Assembly (NCBI GenBank): GCA_035610365.1
Contig: CM069436.1
Coordinates: forward strand, 36,215,117 to 36,279,116
Direction of reading: 5' to 3'
From: Aquatica leii
Taxonomy: Eukaryota; Arthropoda; Insecta; Coleoptera; Lampyridae
DNA: 64,000 nucleotides
Below are positions 24,671 through 37,780 of this stretch, one piece after another; position 1 is the stretch's first letter; every line of letters begins with the position of its first letter. The notes below the pieces were generated by a model. That model saw only the letters and a list, made by a program, of their open reading frames with translations, did not search any database and was not told the DNA's origin. Both the position numbers and the translations under genes were made by a program.

Positions 24671-26648
24671 AAGAAGTGAGACCCACGGTCGAAATCAAAT
24701 CCGAACGCAGCCGTAAAGAACTTAGAGTGGAACTTGCCATGAAGTTCGTTACCAACTAAACGCACATTGAAAACCACAACCCAACCCAGGAACCAAAAAC
24801 CACAGAAACCCAACCCGATAGATGAAGGAACAGAACCTTTCGAAGTTCCCTAAAATCAATCAAACCTAACTTGGACTAGAGACGCATACAGCAAAATGAT
24901 ACTGCCTAAGCAACCAAACTCCAAAGAACTTAGAAGGCCAATATCACGAAACTAACGTGCTCGTTAAAGCTACCAAAGAGTGATTCCGGGTATGAATAAA
25001 GAACGAGACGTTATTCCAAGTACGGAGCGACGATCCAAGACAACTAAGAGAAAAAAGAAGAGGAGAAAAAGACGGAAGTTTAGACTAGCGTCAAGGACCC
25101 AAAAGCCCTAAAGTCACACTGAAATCCCAACCCCAATCATTAGCAAAACCTTGGAAGAAAATTCCAAAGCAAGTAATCTTAAAAGAAAAAAAGAAGGAGA
25201 ACCCACCTAAGCAACCCCAAGGACAAAAGCCCAGTATTAGCAATCCTAAGAGAAGGAAAGAAAGAAGTAGAAAGAAGAAGTCATGATTATCTGTTGCTAA
25301 TCGAACACTAGTAGATTATCAATTGCTGTGCTAGACTGTCACAATGAGACGTAGAAACCAATTAACGGAATAGAGTACTCCCAGAAAAACCAAAGCATAA
25401 GTGGCAGAAGAGATACCCTAAGAATGACTACACACATCCAGAGAAACCGACCAAACGGGCGTACATATAGTACAGAAAAGCGGAGTGATAGTCTGCCTCA
25501 AGTTTCAGACCTACTCAACAACCAAATAACCCACTAAACCCAATTCAACAGCAGAAAGAAGAAATTTAGAAAGAAAGAAGAAGCATAGTTACAGTGAACA
25601 CTCAAGAGAAAAAGTTAGCAAAGAAAAGAAGCAAGTGTCCAAACAACCCAAGAGAAAAAGAAAGTAAGAAAGAAGGACAGAAAGACAGAAGGAGAAAAGA
25701 GAGTACATGATGTTGTCGTACGGAACCAGCCTACTGCCAACCAAACCCGAAAGGCGAACCTTTAGGAGAAAGAAGAAAGAAGGAAGATATGGCAGGTAGG
25801 TGATACGTAATCAAGAAGAAAAAAATATGAGAAGTAAGAAATACAAGAAAGGAAGAAAAGAGACAGACGGAGATAGATAAGACTCGATGTAAATGTCTGA
25901 TTCGTTCTTCTCTCCGTAGAAGAACCGAAAGGGAGTGACCAGCCCTTCAATGCCCAACCAACCACCCGATAGGCGAACCATAAGAAGAATCCAACAGAAC
26001 GAATAATGGTTGGCACAAAGAAAAGATAGATAGGCCCAAAAAGAAAAAAAGGAAAAGTAGAAGAGATAAGAGATATAGAAAGACGGAGAAAGCTAAGGCT
26101 TGATCTTAATGCCTGATTCATTCTTCACCCCGTAAAAGAATGAAAAGAGAGACCACCCTACGGTGCCCAACCAACCGCCCGATAAAAAGAGAGGAGAAAA
26201 GAAGAGAAAAGATATCGTAGTTAGTCATAACCGAATGTGTCCCAAATGCTGTCCCCAAAGTGAAAAGTTTATTTCAAGACTTTTATGCCGACAAGCGGAA
26301 TAGGAAATCCCCAAAGAAATCAAAAATCTAACAGTAAAGCAGAGAATCCTATAAGTGACATACCAATCCAAAAAAATGCCGACGAAGCTGGTACAACTAT
26401 ATACAATACGGAAGGGTAGTCTGTCCCGAAATAAGATGGTAAAGAAAGAAAACCAAAAGAAAATTGTTAAGCAACATAATCCAAAGAACAGCAAATCAGT
26501 GGCAGCAAATTGGAAGAAGGCAAATGGATAGCATCCGAGTTACTATAACCAGAATACCAACAAGATAGTTAAAAGAGTACAATCACGATTCCAAATACAC
26601 AAGCCAAACTTATAGCTAAAGTCAACCATCCAGAGTCAACAAGCGTTG
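24671..26648 (-). other. Pyrimidine-rich non-coding 3' internal region
   Basis: The plus strand is strongly purine-rich (runs of agaaagaag), so the minus, sense strand is pyrimidine-rich. Minus-strand open frames at 25762-26121 and 26225-26494 are long runs of Phe, Leu and Ser caused by composition and are not accepted as genes. A diverged copy of much of this region occurs at 61290-62760. Confidence 0.7.
25518..26230. repeat. Diverged tandem repeat, period about 215 bp
   Basis: A box reading gcccaaccaaccrcccgata recurs at 25737 (diverged), 25952 and 26165, with an eroded copy near 25518. Between boxes each unit has gattcrttcttc followed by a ccgtagaagaa-type motif. Spacing is 213-219 bp. 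Confidence 0.7.
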
Positions 26649-28001
26649 TTAGAATTTACGACGCTTGCGACGCCGATGAAAGAAAAGCGAACGATCAAGA
26701 GAAAGAAACGTCGATGCATCAGCAGAAGAAACCAAAGAACTCGATGGCAAAGAGAAAGATGCAGCTTTTACCTCTTGAGCAGGTGTAGTATCTTCATGTC
26801 GATGGGTAGAAAACCTATTAGCAACCCTATTGTTAGAACGCTTCATAGTACTTGGCAATAAGCGAGAGTGTGATCCCATAGTATTGTTTTGTCGCGAGTT
26901 ACAACAGCAAGACCGTATGTATTCAGCAACCTTAGACCTCATATGCGGCCAGTAGAAGTGCGAGCGAAGACCGTCCAACGTACTTTTAACACTACGATGG
27001 TCACCCTTAGATGGAAGATGGTGATCAGAGATTAGCTATTTGCGTTGATCTGATGGAACAACTAATTTCCATACACAAGGATCAGATCGAGAGATACGTA
27101 CACGTTTACACAACAGATTTTCCACAATACACCAACGAGAGTAACGTCGCGGAAACGTAGAAGCTTTAGCAATTAGACCTAGATACCAAGGATCGGCAGT
27201 AGGACGAATGAACCTAGCAACCGAAGAAAAATTTGGTGGAAGTGAAGCTAAAGAACGAACATGTCGTAAAGCTTTCTCAGCTTTAGGACCACAGTGAACA
27301 CAAGTAGTAGCAAAAGAAGGAACCGACGAAGTTGGAAGAGAACCAGCGACAGCCTTAGTCGAAGATATAGAGGCAGCAGTTTTGTTCGTATAACCCAAAG
27401 GTGGTTCTAGAAGTCGATCATTTTCTTTAAATGTCGAAAAGTTAAAAGAATTATTTGAGCTAAGATTAGATTCCAAACGTTTGCCTAAGGATATCAATTG
27501 TGAAAAAGATGTAATATCGATGAGTGCGAAGTGAGACTGATAAAGCGAAGTCAGATTGCGACGTATGATTTTCAGTTGTGTCTTCTCCGAGACTGGTTCT
27601 AGCAATTGCATGAAAAGATACCGGATAGTAGCAACATACATTCCAATCGATTCGTTAGGTTGCATCCTACAGTTCTGAATAGTATGTAGTAGACGTTCAT
27701 CATAGTCTAACGGTAGAAATTCCGTTTTCAAAAGAGTAACAACATCCTTCCAAGAACGCAAAGAATAGCGTCGGGCTCTAAATACAAAAAGAGCTTTACC
27801 GGACAGTACCTCAGAAGCTGAAAGAAAAAGCTGGTGGTGCGAAACACCGCGAGACATACACAATTCGTCGACTCTAGTTAAAAAGTTCATCAGTTCAAAA
27901 GGATCTTCACCTGAGAAGTTTACATCCCAATCGGCCAAGTTGATTTCCGTCTCAGAATCCGATGAAGTAAGAAATTGAAGTTCGTCTTCTAAAGAATACA
28001 T
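26649..28001 (-). pseudogene. Gag fused to integrase N-terminal zinc finger (Osvaldo-like)
   Basis: The frame opens with ATG at 28001. About 200 residues look like a Gypsy-type Gag: WDVNFSGEDPFELMNFL, then SWKDVVTLLKTEFLPLDYDE and MQPNESIGMYVATIRYLF. A possible half zinc knuckle (CVHCG) follows. From about 27200 the sequence becomes integrase: DPWYLGLIAKASTFPRRYS, CVWKLVVPSDQRK, an in-frame TAG at 27036-27038, then DHH, GDHR, SHFYWPHMRSKVAEYIRSC and CNSR, which make up the HHCC zinc-binding domain. After that recognisable homology ends. So protease, RT, RNase H and the DDE core have been removed, leaving gag and the integrase N-terminus in one frame. The product might at most act as a Gag-like protein. 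Confidence 0.85.
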
Positions 28002-28401
28002 GGTTCACACGAGATAACACACATAGATTTTAACACCAAATAATCCTACGAGTAATCGGTAAGAGACTAATTAAAATTAACAGCACAAGCGGCTCCCTTA
28101 AGCAAAACCTATAGCTAAACACAAAATCCCAAAACTAAAATTAATTGTAGCAGTCCACAAAAACGCGAACCCACGTAATAGTATTCGAAACTCCAGCAAA
28201 AAGAAAAAACGATTTCACCCACTAGGTAGAAAAATATAAGCAAGCAACTAATGAGTAAAACTTCAGAAAAGTATAACTTGAGCTTCTATACTACTAGAAA
28301 AATAATAACAAGCAGGAAGTAGTAATTAATAAGAAATTTGAGCAAGTAAACAGTAGCACTTATTCACCGTCAGAACCCGTTCAAGAAGAAAATCGTCGAA
28401 A

Positions 28402-28419
28402 GCCCCACGTTGGGCGCCA
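28402..28419 (-). other. Primer binding site, tRNA-Lys type
   Basis: On the minus strand, eight bases after the 5' LTR, the sequence is TGGCGCCCAACGTGGGGC. It is complementary to the 3' end of the insect tRNA-Lys that ends in CCCACGTTGGGCGCCA. This primer is known for several Gypsy lineages with long LTRs. Confidence 0.85.
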
Positions 28420-28427
28420 GAAATATT

Positions 28428-30242
28428 TGTTACAATATTTATTGTGATCTGATGGGGAAAGGTGGAGAAAGAACCACAGAATTGAAGAATAGTATCACTT
28501 CACGTAATTAACCAGATGTTATCGCTTACCTGTTTGGCTAGCCTCGCCGCAGATGGTCGTCGGGTTTAAAGAAAATCATAAGATACTCAATTAGTTCCGG
28601 TAAGCTGAATGCCCAAGTGCGCCACCTTCTCTCGAACTGTTATCCGCAGAAATTATGGTCTAGGGAAGAGAAAAGGAAAGCCTAGACCCGAAGTCTCCCC
28701 AAAAGAAAACATATGTAGTATTCACAATAACCATTTATTAAAAAAATGATTCACCATCTCCTTCCGAACGGAAGAAACACAAACTGCGACGGTTACGCCA
28801 CTGGTAAACTCCTGACAATTATTTATATAACCCCACAGAGAAAAAGATTATTAAGCACAAATATCAATTACAAGTACATATATATAAGTCACAACAATAG
28901 AGTTTGGAAGCCACAGAAGCTAAGACCGCTTACGTAGCTAATAATTACCGCGGCTACGGTAGCGATGAATTAACAGATAAACGCGTTCCCACTAATTAAC
29001 GTACCGTCTGGGGGACAGCTTGATCAAGCGTCATAGGACCGGTAAATAATAATAATCAAGTTAATATAGAGAGACGGGTAACTCCCAAAATTCTACCTTT
29101 GATAAAATTTAATGATTATTGTAAGTGAATGAGAAGTTATCATAAATAATTGTAATGACTTGACCATTACACAGTTAAAGTATTGAATGAAATTATTATA
29201 CAAAAAAATTATGAATTACAATAAAGTTTGACGTTAGGTGATTTTAACATTGGAAAGAATTATTGTACAAAAAAATTATGAATTACAATAAAGTTTGACG
29301 TTAGGTGATATTAACATTACTCCGACAAGTTATAAAGACACGTGCACCGTAAGTTGATAAGATAGTTTTATACAATTTTAATTTTTCCTTCCCGCCGGTA
29401 ATTAACTTAAATAAGAAACAATTACACTCGACGTCGTCTCCCACTTCCGAAATCAGTTATATATATATTTATACGAGGATCAATCTTAGTTGAAATATAT
29501 GATAAAATGGCGACACGAACACGATCTTGCGTTTCCTCATGCACGCATCGCGGCCGCTGCTAAACGAAGGCTACAGCGTCCGGTCGAAATAAGGTCGACA
29601 GCGAGACTCCCGCGACTCCAATATAAAGGTGTCATAAATACCTCGAGTATCGTAGTAGTTCTCTTTACTTTGTCGAACATCCGAACTGGTTTAGCGCGTT
29701 CACCATTTCCCTCAGATTATAGATAAAAGTACACGCAGATATACCTCAGAACGACAGACGAAGACGTCAGAAGCGAAGATCGAACATCCAGAATCCACTT
29801 TAATATCAACCGCAACGTAACAAGGACAGAAAAAGACCCAAAGAAAGAAGCTAAAAATTGTGAAGATTAGTTGGTTGGCCTCCATTACTAACACGTGTAA
29901 GAATACTAACCCACTTTATGTGTCTGGCCGTCCACAAGACATCGTGCCGATTTTTTTTGCACCGGAGGTTCAATCGGATTTATTTCCAAAAGGCTAAAAT
30001 AAACGTCGGTGTAGAAGATGTTACCAGATGAAAAGAAATTCCATTTATCTCACCTTTCCGATGTTCCCCTGTTGTAAACCGATCCACAAACAGCATAAAA
30101 ATGAATATAATTCGTCGACGACTAACAACTTTCGCGCCTCCGTAGGCGTGATTTCGAACTACGGTTCGAGGCCAAAGATGTTACTGTTAGTTGCCTAACT
30201 CTCAGGCGGATTTTGACTCGCAGTAGAAATTTACACGTTACA
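28428..30242 (-). repeat. Osvaldo-like 5' LTR (right in window)
   Basis: This 1815-bp copy of the LTR at 22911-24656 is longer by 69 bp, mainly because of a tandem duplication at 29193-29326. The right copy of the GTTT target duplication follows it. Confidence 0.95.
29193..29326. repeat. 67-bp tandem duplication inside the right LTR
   Basis: The unit starting ttattatacaaaaaaatt at 29193 recurs at 29260 as ttattgtacaaaaaaatt. The left LTR has a single unit. The two units differ at a few positions. Confidence 0.85.
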
Positions 30243-33200
30243 GTTTCAAGATAGATTTGGGCGCGTTACAGCTTCCAAATTACATATGGTCTCTGTATGT
30301 ACGAATCCTGAATGGTCACTGACCGCAAATAAATTGAGAAGTTGTAGGTCAATCAAAATACTAGGTATCGTATTATGTTTTTTTGTGTCTTTAATTTATT
30401 TTTGAATTATTAATTATATAAGTTTTCTTAATTCTAAATCAAAAAGGTTTTGTTTACATTTTGAAGTGGCACTAAGGTTTACTTACCCGAGAAGGATTTT
30501 TTATTTTATAACCCTTGTAATTACACATTGTAGTAGTTTTTATTTAGTTTTGGCATCATATTTGTTCCGTATTTGGGTTAGTAATAGTAGTAGTCTTCCT
30601 AATTGTTAATTATTTTGTATTTAGATAGTAGCCATTTTTTTCTTTGTTGAAGCGAATTATGTTTGGATTCGATTTTTTCCGTGCATTCATTATTGTTTGG
30701 TTTGTAATTTTATTGCTTTTTTCTATTCTATTATGTCTCACTGCTTTTTATTACTTATTTTTAATTAATTCAAATTATCAACCTTTTACTTTTTTTGTTA
30801 AACTTAATATTTTTATTTCTTGTGTGACCATGGCACTGTATTCTTTTTGGCGGATTCTAAGACTTTTTAACCCGATTTTTTAAGAAATAATATTTTACGT
30901 TTTTAATCACATTCTTGGTTTTGATGTAATGTGTGCACATGGTTCACTTGTTATGGCAAATGTTGGATGTATAAAATACTGCCTTCTGAATTAATCAGAA
31001 TTCTTGAACAATTGTGTTATTTTACTCTTACACTTACACTAGTAATTGTTGTAGATGAAAACATAAGTAACCCGTTTAATTCGGAATTAATAAACCGCAA
31101 CTACGAAGCTCTTTATTACTTTTTTAGGGTCCTACAACAAACTCTCTCGAAGTAGTTCTTAAGATGTTTTAAATGTTGAGGCGGTTTCTTTATATTTTTA
31201 GGGTTCTTTCCCATGGTGTAAAATCTTCAATATCACTCTTGCTGTTAGTAGTGATAGTAAGCAGTCACTATTTGATTAAAACTTTATCCACCGCCATTTT
31301 ATTCAAGTCGACGTTAAGGTCAGATAATTTTCTATTTTGCTATTACGCCAAAGAAGATTACAAATTTGACGCCGTTATTGTATCTTTGTAAACGCATGTT
31401 CGCTGCCAACTAATTTGTAACAAAACATTGTATTTTGATCCTACAAAGGTTGTTTAAATTTTTGTTTACGTGCATTAACATTATTGTAATTTTTTTTACA
31501 TCAAGAGTTTGCTATTACTTTTAGTTTAATACATATCTTTTATATTTTCTTTAGTTTGTGTAGATGTCGTATACCCACGTTTGTTGCGTGTTACTGCATT
31601 TGATTTTGTACGCAATTTGCGTCATCGCTTACGTCACCTAAGGTAACTGATTTTTGTAATGTCCGATCAAAAACAATCATATCGTACGTGACTTGTAGCC
31701 GCGTTTGGGTGCTCGTTTACATAAAAAAAGTAAATGTGCGAACAGGTATTTATTATTGTAAACAAATTTACATTTTTTATTTAATTTTGTTTCTATTATA
31801 ACTATTTATTCAATCGTATTGTTTTTTTTTCTTTTGGCTTCTACAGCACTATTTACTTAGGTGACACTTCTTTAGGTGCTGGTAGTCTGTCAAATTTATT
31901 GACGTTTCAGAAAGGGTTTGGAACGGGTACTCGAACTCTTGGCGCTTTATTATATTTTTTAAACTCAGAGAATCTTACTTACTGCAAAATTAGCCGAGGC
32001 GATCCAACCCCAATTTTTACGTTCACTCGTCAGTCGGCGTAGCAACTTATTGAACGTAACGTTCTTAATGAAATTGTTAAGGCATTTTATAAACCTATTA
32101 CTAAATGCAGGATTTTTATTAGCCAGGACCATATTTGGCGCTTTACTAATTAAGTGTTCCACGAAACAGACTATTTATTGTTAAAAATTATGTGGATGAA
32201 CATGGAGAAGTTGAAAACCAACTATATGCGCAAATGCAGCACCTGACTTTAAAATTACAAAAGGTTTTCAGGAGTTGGAAATTGATTACGATGGAGGGTT
32301 CATAATGAATGTGACGAAAATGGCAGAGAACTTTTGAAAATGCTCAATTTATACCAATTTATTAAAAGATTAATGAATTATTTTGTACAAATACTATTTT
32401 ACTTTCTAATTCGTCTACAAAAAATTAAAAAAAAAACGGTAACGTAAGATTATTTATCAAGGGTTTATATTTCTATCGTTTTTACGTATATGTATAAAGA
32501 GTACACAGAAACACCGTCATACGTATATCTAGTCGCAATTTATACTAAAAGTTAACATTTATGACGTATATTGAACCGTCAACTACTCCTCGTTTAAAAA
32601 ACGATTTTAAATCGATGATTATTTATGTACGTTTAAACTAAAAATCTTTTAACAAATTTCTATATAATATAATATTAGTTTATTGCATAAAATATCAGGT
32701 ATTTACTAATGGTTGACTAAAAAATTTTTGTATTCCACTAGCCCATTTTATAAGTAAATTTAGTTTTGTGATGTATTTATTAAGACATAACCAAAAAAAA
32801 AATTAAATAGAAAAATGTAATTATAATAATTTTGGTAGCAAGAAATAAAAAACCAAATTATTGTAATTAAAAATTATTAATAAATTATAAAATTAATCAA
32901 ATCAATAAACTATATATTTAAAAAAAATTAAGTTAAAATGGCGGTATAGTAATAAAATAGTTCTTTAAAAAAAGCATTACAAAGAAACTGGTGTAGTCAT
33001 CACACGACTTTCTTATAAGAAATTTCTGCATATTTTTTATTTTTAAATTTAAGAAAAACATTAAAATCAAAATAATAGAGATAATTCAGAAAACTTAGGT
33101 TTATAATTTTATTTGTTTAAACGAAATAATAGTAAAAGTACTAATAAGTACCTATTACACATCAGACAATTTTTATTTAAAACTTATCCTACTTACTTTG

Positions 33201-33639
33201 AACTAATATGCACACGTTTGTATTGACTTCTAGCATGCTATAATGTTTTTTAATTTTTTTCTTTGAATTTATTAAAATATAACCGAGATATGGTAAATAG
33301 AGACTATCTTGTAATATCGACTAACCCCTATATTTGTGCGCCTCGATATTTCTTTACCCTTTAGTAATTCAGTAAAAATTGTTATTTTTAACGTATCCTG
33401 ATTTTTCTTTGAGATATGAATTTTTTTTAAATCGTCGCAGGCAAAGTTTGAACCTAGATTATACATGAAATTTATTTTAAATTACAAATTATATATCTAA
33501 TAAACTGTTAATGTTAAGAATTATGTCTATAAGAAGCTGTAAAAATAATTCGAGTAATTTACGTACGTACAAAATTATATAAAAAAAATTATAAAAAATG
33601 GCAGATACGCTTACTTCCGGTTGCTTTATTCGACCCATC
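30243..33639. other. No assigned gene; unassigned higher-complexity island near 31.5-32.3 kb
   Basis: From 30400 to 31550 the plus strand is T-rich, and its open frames (for example 30644-30883) are hydrophobic by composition. Between about 31560 and 32340 the sequence has more G+C and codon-like texture on both strands, including a 65-codon minus frame at 31965-32162. I recognise no family. It may be a decayed element. Confidence 0.5.
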
Positions 33640-33710
33640 TGTTGATAGAACCGAAAGAATATGAAAATCGAGCTCCATACCAAATTTAAAGACGAGAGAG
33701 ACAATCAATA
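33640..33710 (+). repeat. Dispersed repeat related to 8025-8135
   Basis: The segment reads gatagaaccgaaagaatatg and then ctccataccaaatttaaag. It corresponds position by position to the repeat at 8035-8090 with about 20 percent differences by eye. Confidence 0.5.
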
Positions 33711-34725
33711 ACAAAGTTCAACAATAATGTTGTAGTTTATAGAGAAATGATCACAAGGATTTTGAAAGTTTCTACAAAACGTATCAACACTACTTTATGT
33801 AAAGTGAGAAATTTTTTAATTCCGGATGATCTTGAGAATTTATAATAAATCAATTTTTACGATACAAGTTACATTGCAATTACTCTTCCATTTATGTTTT
33901 TCTAGTTTTAAGAAATATTTTAACTAAGTTTAATTAACAAACAAAAGTTTTAATAAAAAAAATGATATTAAAAAACGTTCACATTACTTACAAGCATTTT
34001 AAAAAATGTAGCCTACCTCAAAAACCGCCACTAATGGTTTTACAACTGTAGTATTTGTGGCGGTAAAAACAAAATTTTTGCTATTTATGAGTGAAAAAGT
34101 GAAAAGTTAAGCTGGACAAAAACCCACAAGAGTTGGACTCGTATAAAAAAGTATGTTTCCGCTCATGTACCGTATACTATAAAACATTTAAATTTGTGGA
34201 GCGATTTCTGTAAAGGACGGAACTGGGATAGTCAAATTGTCTTTATTAAAAAAAGTAATTTTAGAGAAAAAATGTTTTTAGTAAACATCCATTTATGATT
34301 GCTCACATCTCAACATTTGCTTTTTCCTAATGATTTAAATACATAGAATATGTTACTAAAAAGTAACAAAAATTATTTTACTAAAAATATATGAAAATGT
34401 AATCAAACACTAAAAAAAAATTCTCATAATTGTGATGTTTTTACACACAAACTGTAGAAAAACAAATAACTGACAGCAAAATATGTTCATGACAACAAAA
34501 TTGATGGGCTACACATTAAGAAAATAAAAGTAAACAAAAATAATTCATATAGTATTTTTATGCGAACAAACTATGATGATGACGCCACCTACAACAAAAT
34601 CAAAATGTAAAATTTTCTGTTTCTTTTAATTATTGTTTTTTCATGCAATTTAAACAGTTATGGGTTAATGGAAAACTTGTGATTTAAACCAAAATCGACA
34701 GTATTAGAAGTTACATGTATTTAAT

Positions 34726-34846
34726 TTTAGAAAACGACTCAGAATTTTACAATAATTTAGTTGAAGATTTTTCGCTGAAAGAAGACGTTGACAGATACAA
34801 AGTTTTTGTTGAGTTCTGCAAACACTCTATGTTAAAAAAGTGTTAA
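34726..34846 (+). other. Possible short coding segment or terminal exon
   Basis: After a weak splice-acceptor-like stretch (tgtatttaattttag) an open stretch reads ENDSEFYNN, then VEDFSLKEDVDRYKVF, then EFCKHSMLKKC before TAA. The mixed, hydrophilic composition is unlike the surrounding AT filler. No ATG precedes it in frame and no family is recognised, so it could equally be a fragment of an old element. Confidence 0.2.
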
Positions 34847-37780
34847 TGTAGTTAAAAACTTTCAATTCAAATAAAAAAAAAATACATTAATCAAATATAT
34901 GAATTATGATGCTATTAAAATGTGTTTATCTATTATTAATGCACACAAGCGTCAATCTAATTTATTGATTTAGTATTTTATAACGCACTCATTAAACCCG
35001 TTTCTTTAGAGTTATTAAAATTTATTTTATCAAATATTATAGTGTACATATGACAGGTTGTAACGAGTATTAAATTAGAAACACTTTTGTTTGTTATTGA
35101 TGACAACAAAACAACTCTAAACCCAAAATTTCGAATTTTTTAAAACTAAATTAATATTATTGGTTTTTAACATTAAAATAATTATAAAAATAATTTTATT
35201 TAATTTGTATGTTATTATCAATCGGCTTCAAAAAAAATGGTTTATAATTTGCCAAATTGTTTGTTTTCTTGAGAGAAAATAATTAAACTAATTATATTAT
35301 TCAGTTACAATTTATATGAAATTACTTTTTTGTCAACGCCAAACATTTTATTTAAACCTATTCCAACTGTCAAAGTTAATATTAAGAATTAAACCCAATC
35401 CTACGTCAATGTCATACTACATACATTGATTTCAAAAAGTAATTTTATGTAAATTCTAACTAAAATTAAATAAATATTTTTTGTTTTGTAGTGTATTCTA
35501 TTTAATGCATTTTTTTGACAACAGTTTTTTTTTGTTAATAAGTTTTTTCATCATAAAATTCATTTAAAAAAAAGAAAGCATGTTTTTAGTATGTATTATT
35601 TTTAATATTTTTATTATATCGACAAATTTTTTTAATGAAAGTGAACAATTATTGTCTAAACTTTTTTGTCAAATTGTCTATAGTGTTTATTTTTACTTCT
35701 GTATCAAAATTAATGTGAATTCATTCATTTGTTTTAGAGATAACATTAAATTATAAATGTTTAATAAACATAAAATAATATACGCCATTAACCTAAAAAG
35801 CAAGTTTAAGAACAAGAGATCTGCAAGTTTAAATTAAGTTGGAATAGTATTCTATGTAGTAATTTTAAAAAATTACAATTTAATTTTTGATTTAATTGCA
35901 TTATTAGTATACGTTGCATAAAATAAATGCATTAAAAATATTGATTACAAATAATTGATTAAACAAATAAACAATATTGTTTGTTATTAAACAAAAAACT
36001 TTTTCTATTTTGCATATTTGTGTAACTGTTTTTTAAAAAAATAATGTTACAAAGCGCATACAAAGATTTTTGTGCGCATAATATGTCAAGTTCATAGTAA
36101 GTACTTATTGTCAGATGTCAGTTAATGTTAAAATTATCAGAATAATAATACAAATTGCTAAATATTTTCAAATTTGAAATTAGAAATTACTTAGTTGCTG
36201 ATCACCATTGCCAACTATAATACATCAAAAATCACTGCTATATTAGGGATTGCAATTGTCGTTATTGTAATACTCGTTTTTAATTATGATTTAATATATA
36301 ATAAAAAATAAACTTCTGAAATAATTTAGTAATTTATTCTAAAACGATATTTCTTGCATTTTATTCATTTTAGTTGTTTAAAAACAAAGATTTTTAATCG
36401 TAAAACCGATACAACTTACAAAGTTTTGTTATAATTTTTTTACTATTTCTAATTTATACTTAAATTAATATTGAAAAATAACATGTCTTAACTTCTACAA
36501 ACAAATGTAATTCTATTTTATGTATATATTTCTATACATTAAAGTTAAAATTAATTACAAATAAAATGAATAGAATAAATTAGCTGTAATGAGATATTTA
36601 CTAAACGACATCTGCGTAATTTTGGTAGATTGAAACAATTAGACGCGTTCTCTCAAAGGAAATGTATATTATTAAGGATGCAATCCCTACAGGATTTTGA
36701 GTTTATGTTAGTATAGCGTTTCTAGTTAAATAGATTTTGTTTATTAAACACAGCAAAGTGGCAGCTACTATTTTGTGCATTATTACTTACACGTCATTTA
36801 AAATAAAAAAAAAACGTTATAGTTTTTCTATTAAACAGTTTTTAATAACAAATAAATATTTTATTAGATAACATAAAAAAAAATTTGATGCATTATTGTT
36901 TTATGCAGTACTTTAGGTTTATAATAAAAACATACGTTTGGTAATTTGTTTAAAAGTTGACTAGTGATGTTGCTCAAAAACGCTGCAATTACATTTTTAT
37001 TTAAAATAGTCATAAAATTTTTGTTACTGTATAGAAATGAAACCGTGCCAATCCTACATTTGTGTTTATATTTGGAATTAAGGCGTAGTTTACAGAAGAA
37101 CAATATTACATGCTAAATTAAAAATAGCAGCTTTGAAACGTATTTAATTTGTTTTTGTCGATATGCAGTTTTAAAACATTATTTTATTTTTTGATTAATA
37201 TAACTGTACTGAGGCTTGTATAAATAGTTAGTTAGTAAAGTTGTATCGTAAGTAATTTTTAAATATAATTAATAATACAATTGAATTTAAATTATTACAT
37301 TTTGACAAATAAATTAAGATTTTTTTTACTTACCTAAATTTTTAGTATTTTATAATCTTTCATTATGTTGGAGCGTAAAATGTCTGTAACAAAATTAATT
37401 TAAATTAGGTTATTTAATTGATTTTATATATAATATTACAACGAATACGTAAAACGTAGAAATTTATAATGGGTAAATATCATTTAATAAATTTATAATA
37501 ATTGCAAACATCACTTGTTGCATTTTAAATTTAAATCAATAACAGAATATTGATTTATTTAACGGAAAATAAGCATTTATAGTACCCAACATTAAATTTT
37601 TAAAAATAAATTACAATGTTTAGGTTTGTTTTAAAATGTAATTGTATTTTTAATTTTTAATTTTGTATTTTATTTTACAAATATTTTGTAAATAAATGTT
37701 TTTTATTTTTAAGCTTTAAAATGTATGTACAAATCTAATTGTTAAACTTTATTTAAAATTTAACAAAAAAGATTAATTTA

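Larger units (their letters stand above)
22911..30242 (-). mobile_element. Large-LTR Gypsy element, Osvaldo/Ulysses-like, internally deleted
   Basis: The 7.3-kb element has 1.75-1.8 kb LTRs, a 4-bp target duplication GTTT (22907-22910 and 30243-30246), a tRNA-Lys-type primer site beside the right LTR and a G-rich polypurine tract beside the left LTR. These fix the orientation as minus. The only recognisable coding is gag joined to the N-terminal zinc-binding part of integrase. Protease, RT, RNase H and the integrase core are missing. Long LTRs and a Lys primer are known from the Osvaldo and Ulysses lineages; the assignment is by those features and is tentative. The LTRs differ by only about four substitutions plus small indels and one duplication, so the element is young. 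Confidence 0.9.

Noticed and set aside
25762..26494. Minus-strand hydrophobic open frames that could suggest an envelope protein
   Set aside because: They are strings of Phe, Leu and Ser produced by a pyrimidine-rich strand, with no signal peptide cleavage pattern, cysteine pattern or cleavage site, and they repeat with the 215-bp units.
30644..31391. Three plus-strand frames with apparent membrane segments
   Set aside because: The region is T-rich, so hydrophobic residues are expected by composition. No conserved pattern was seen.
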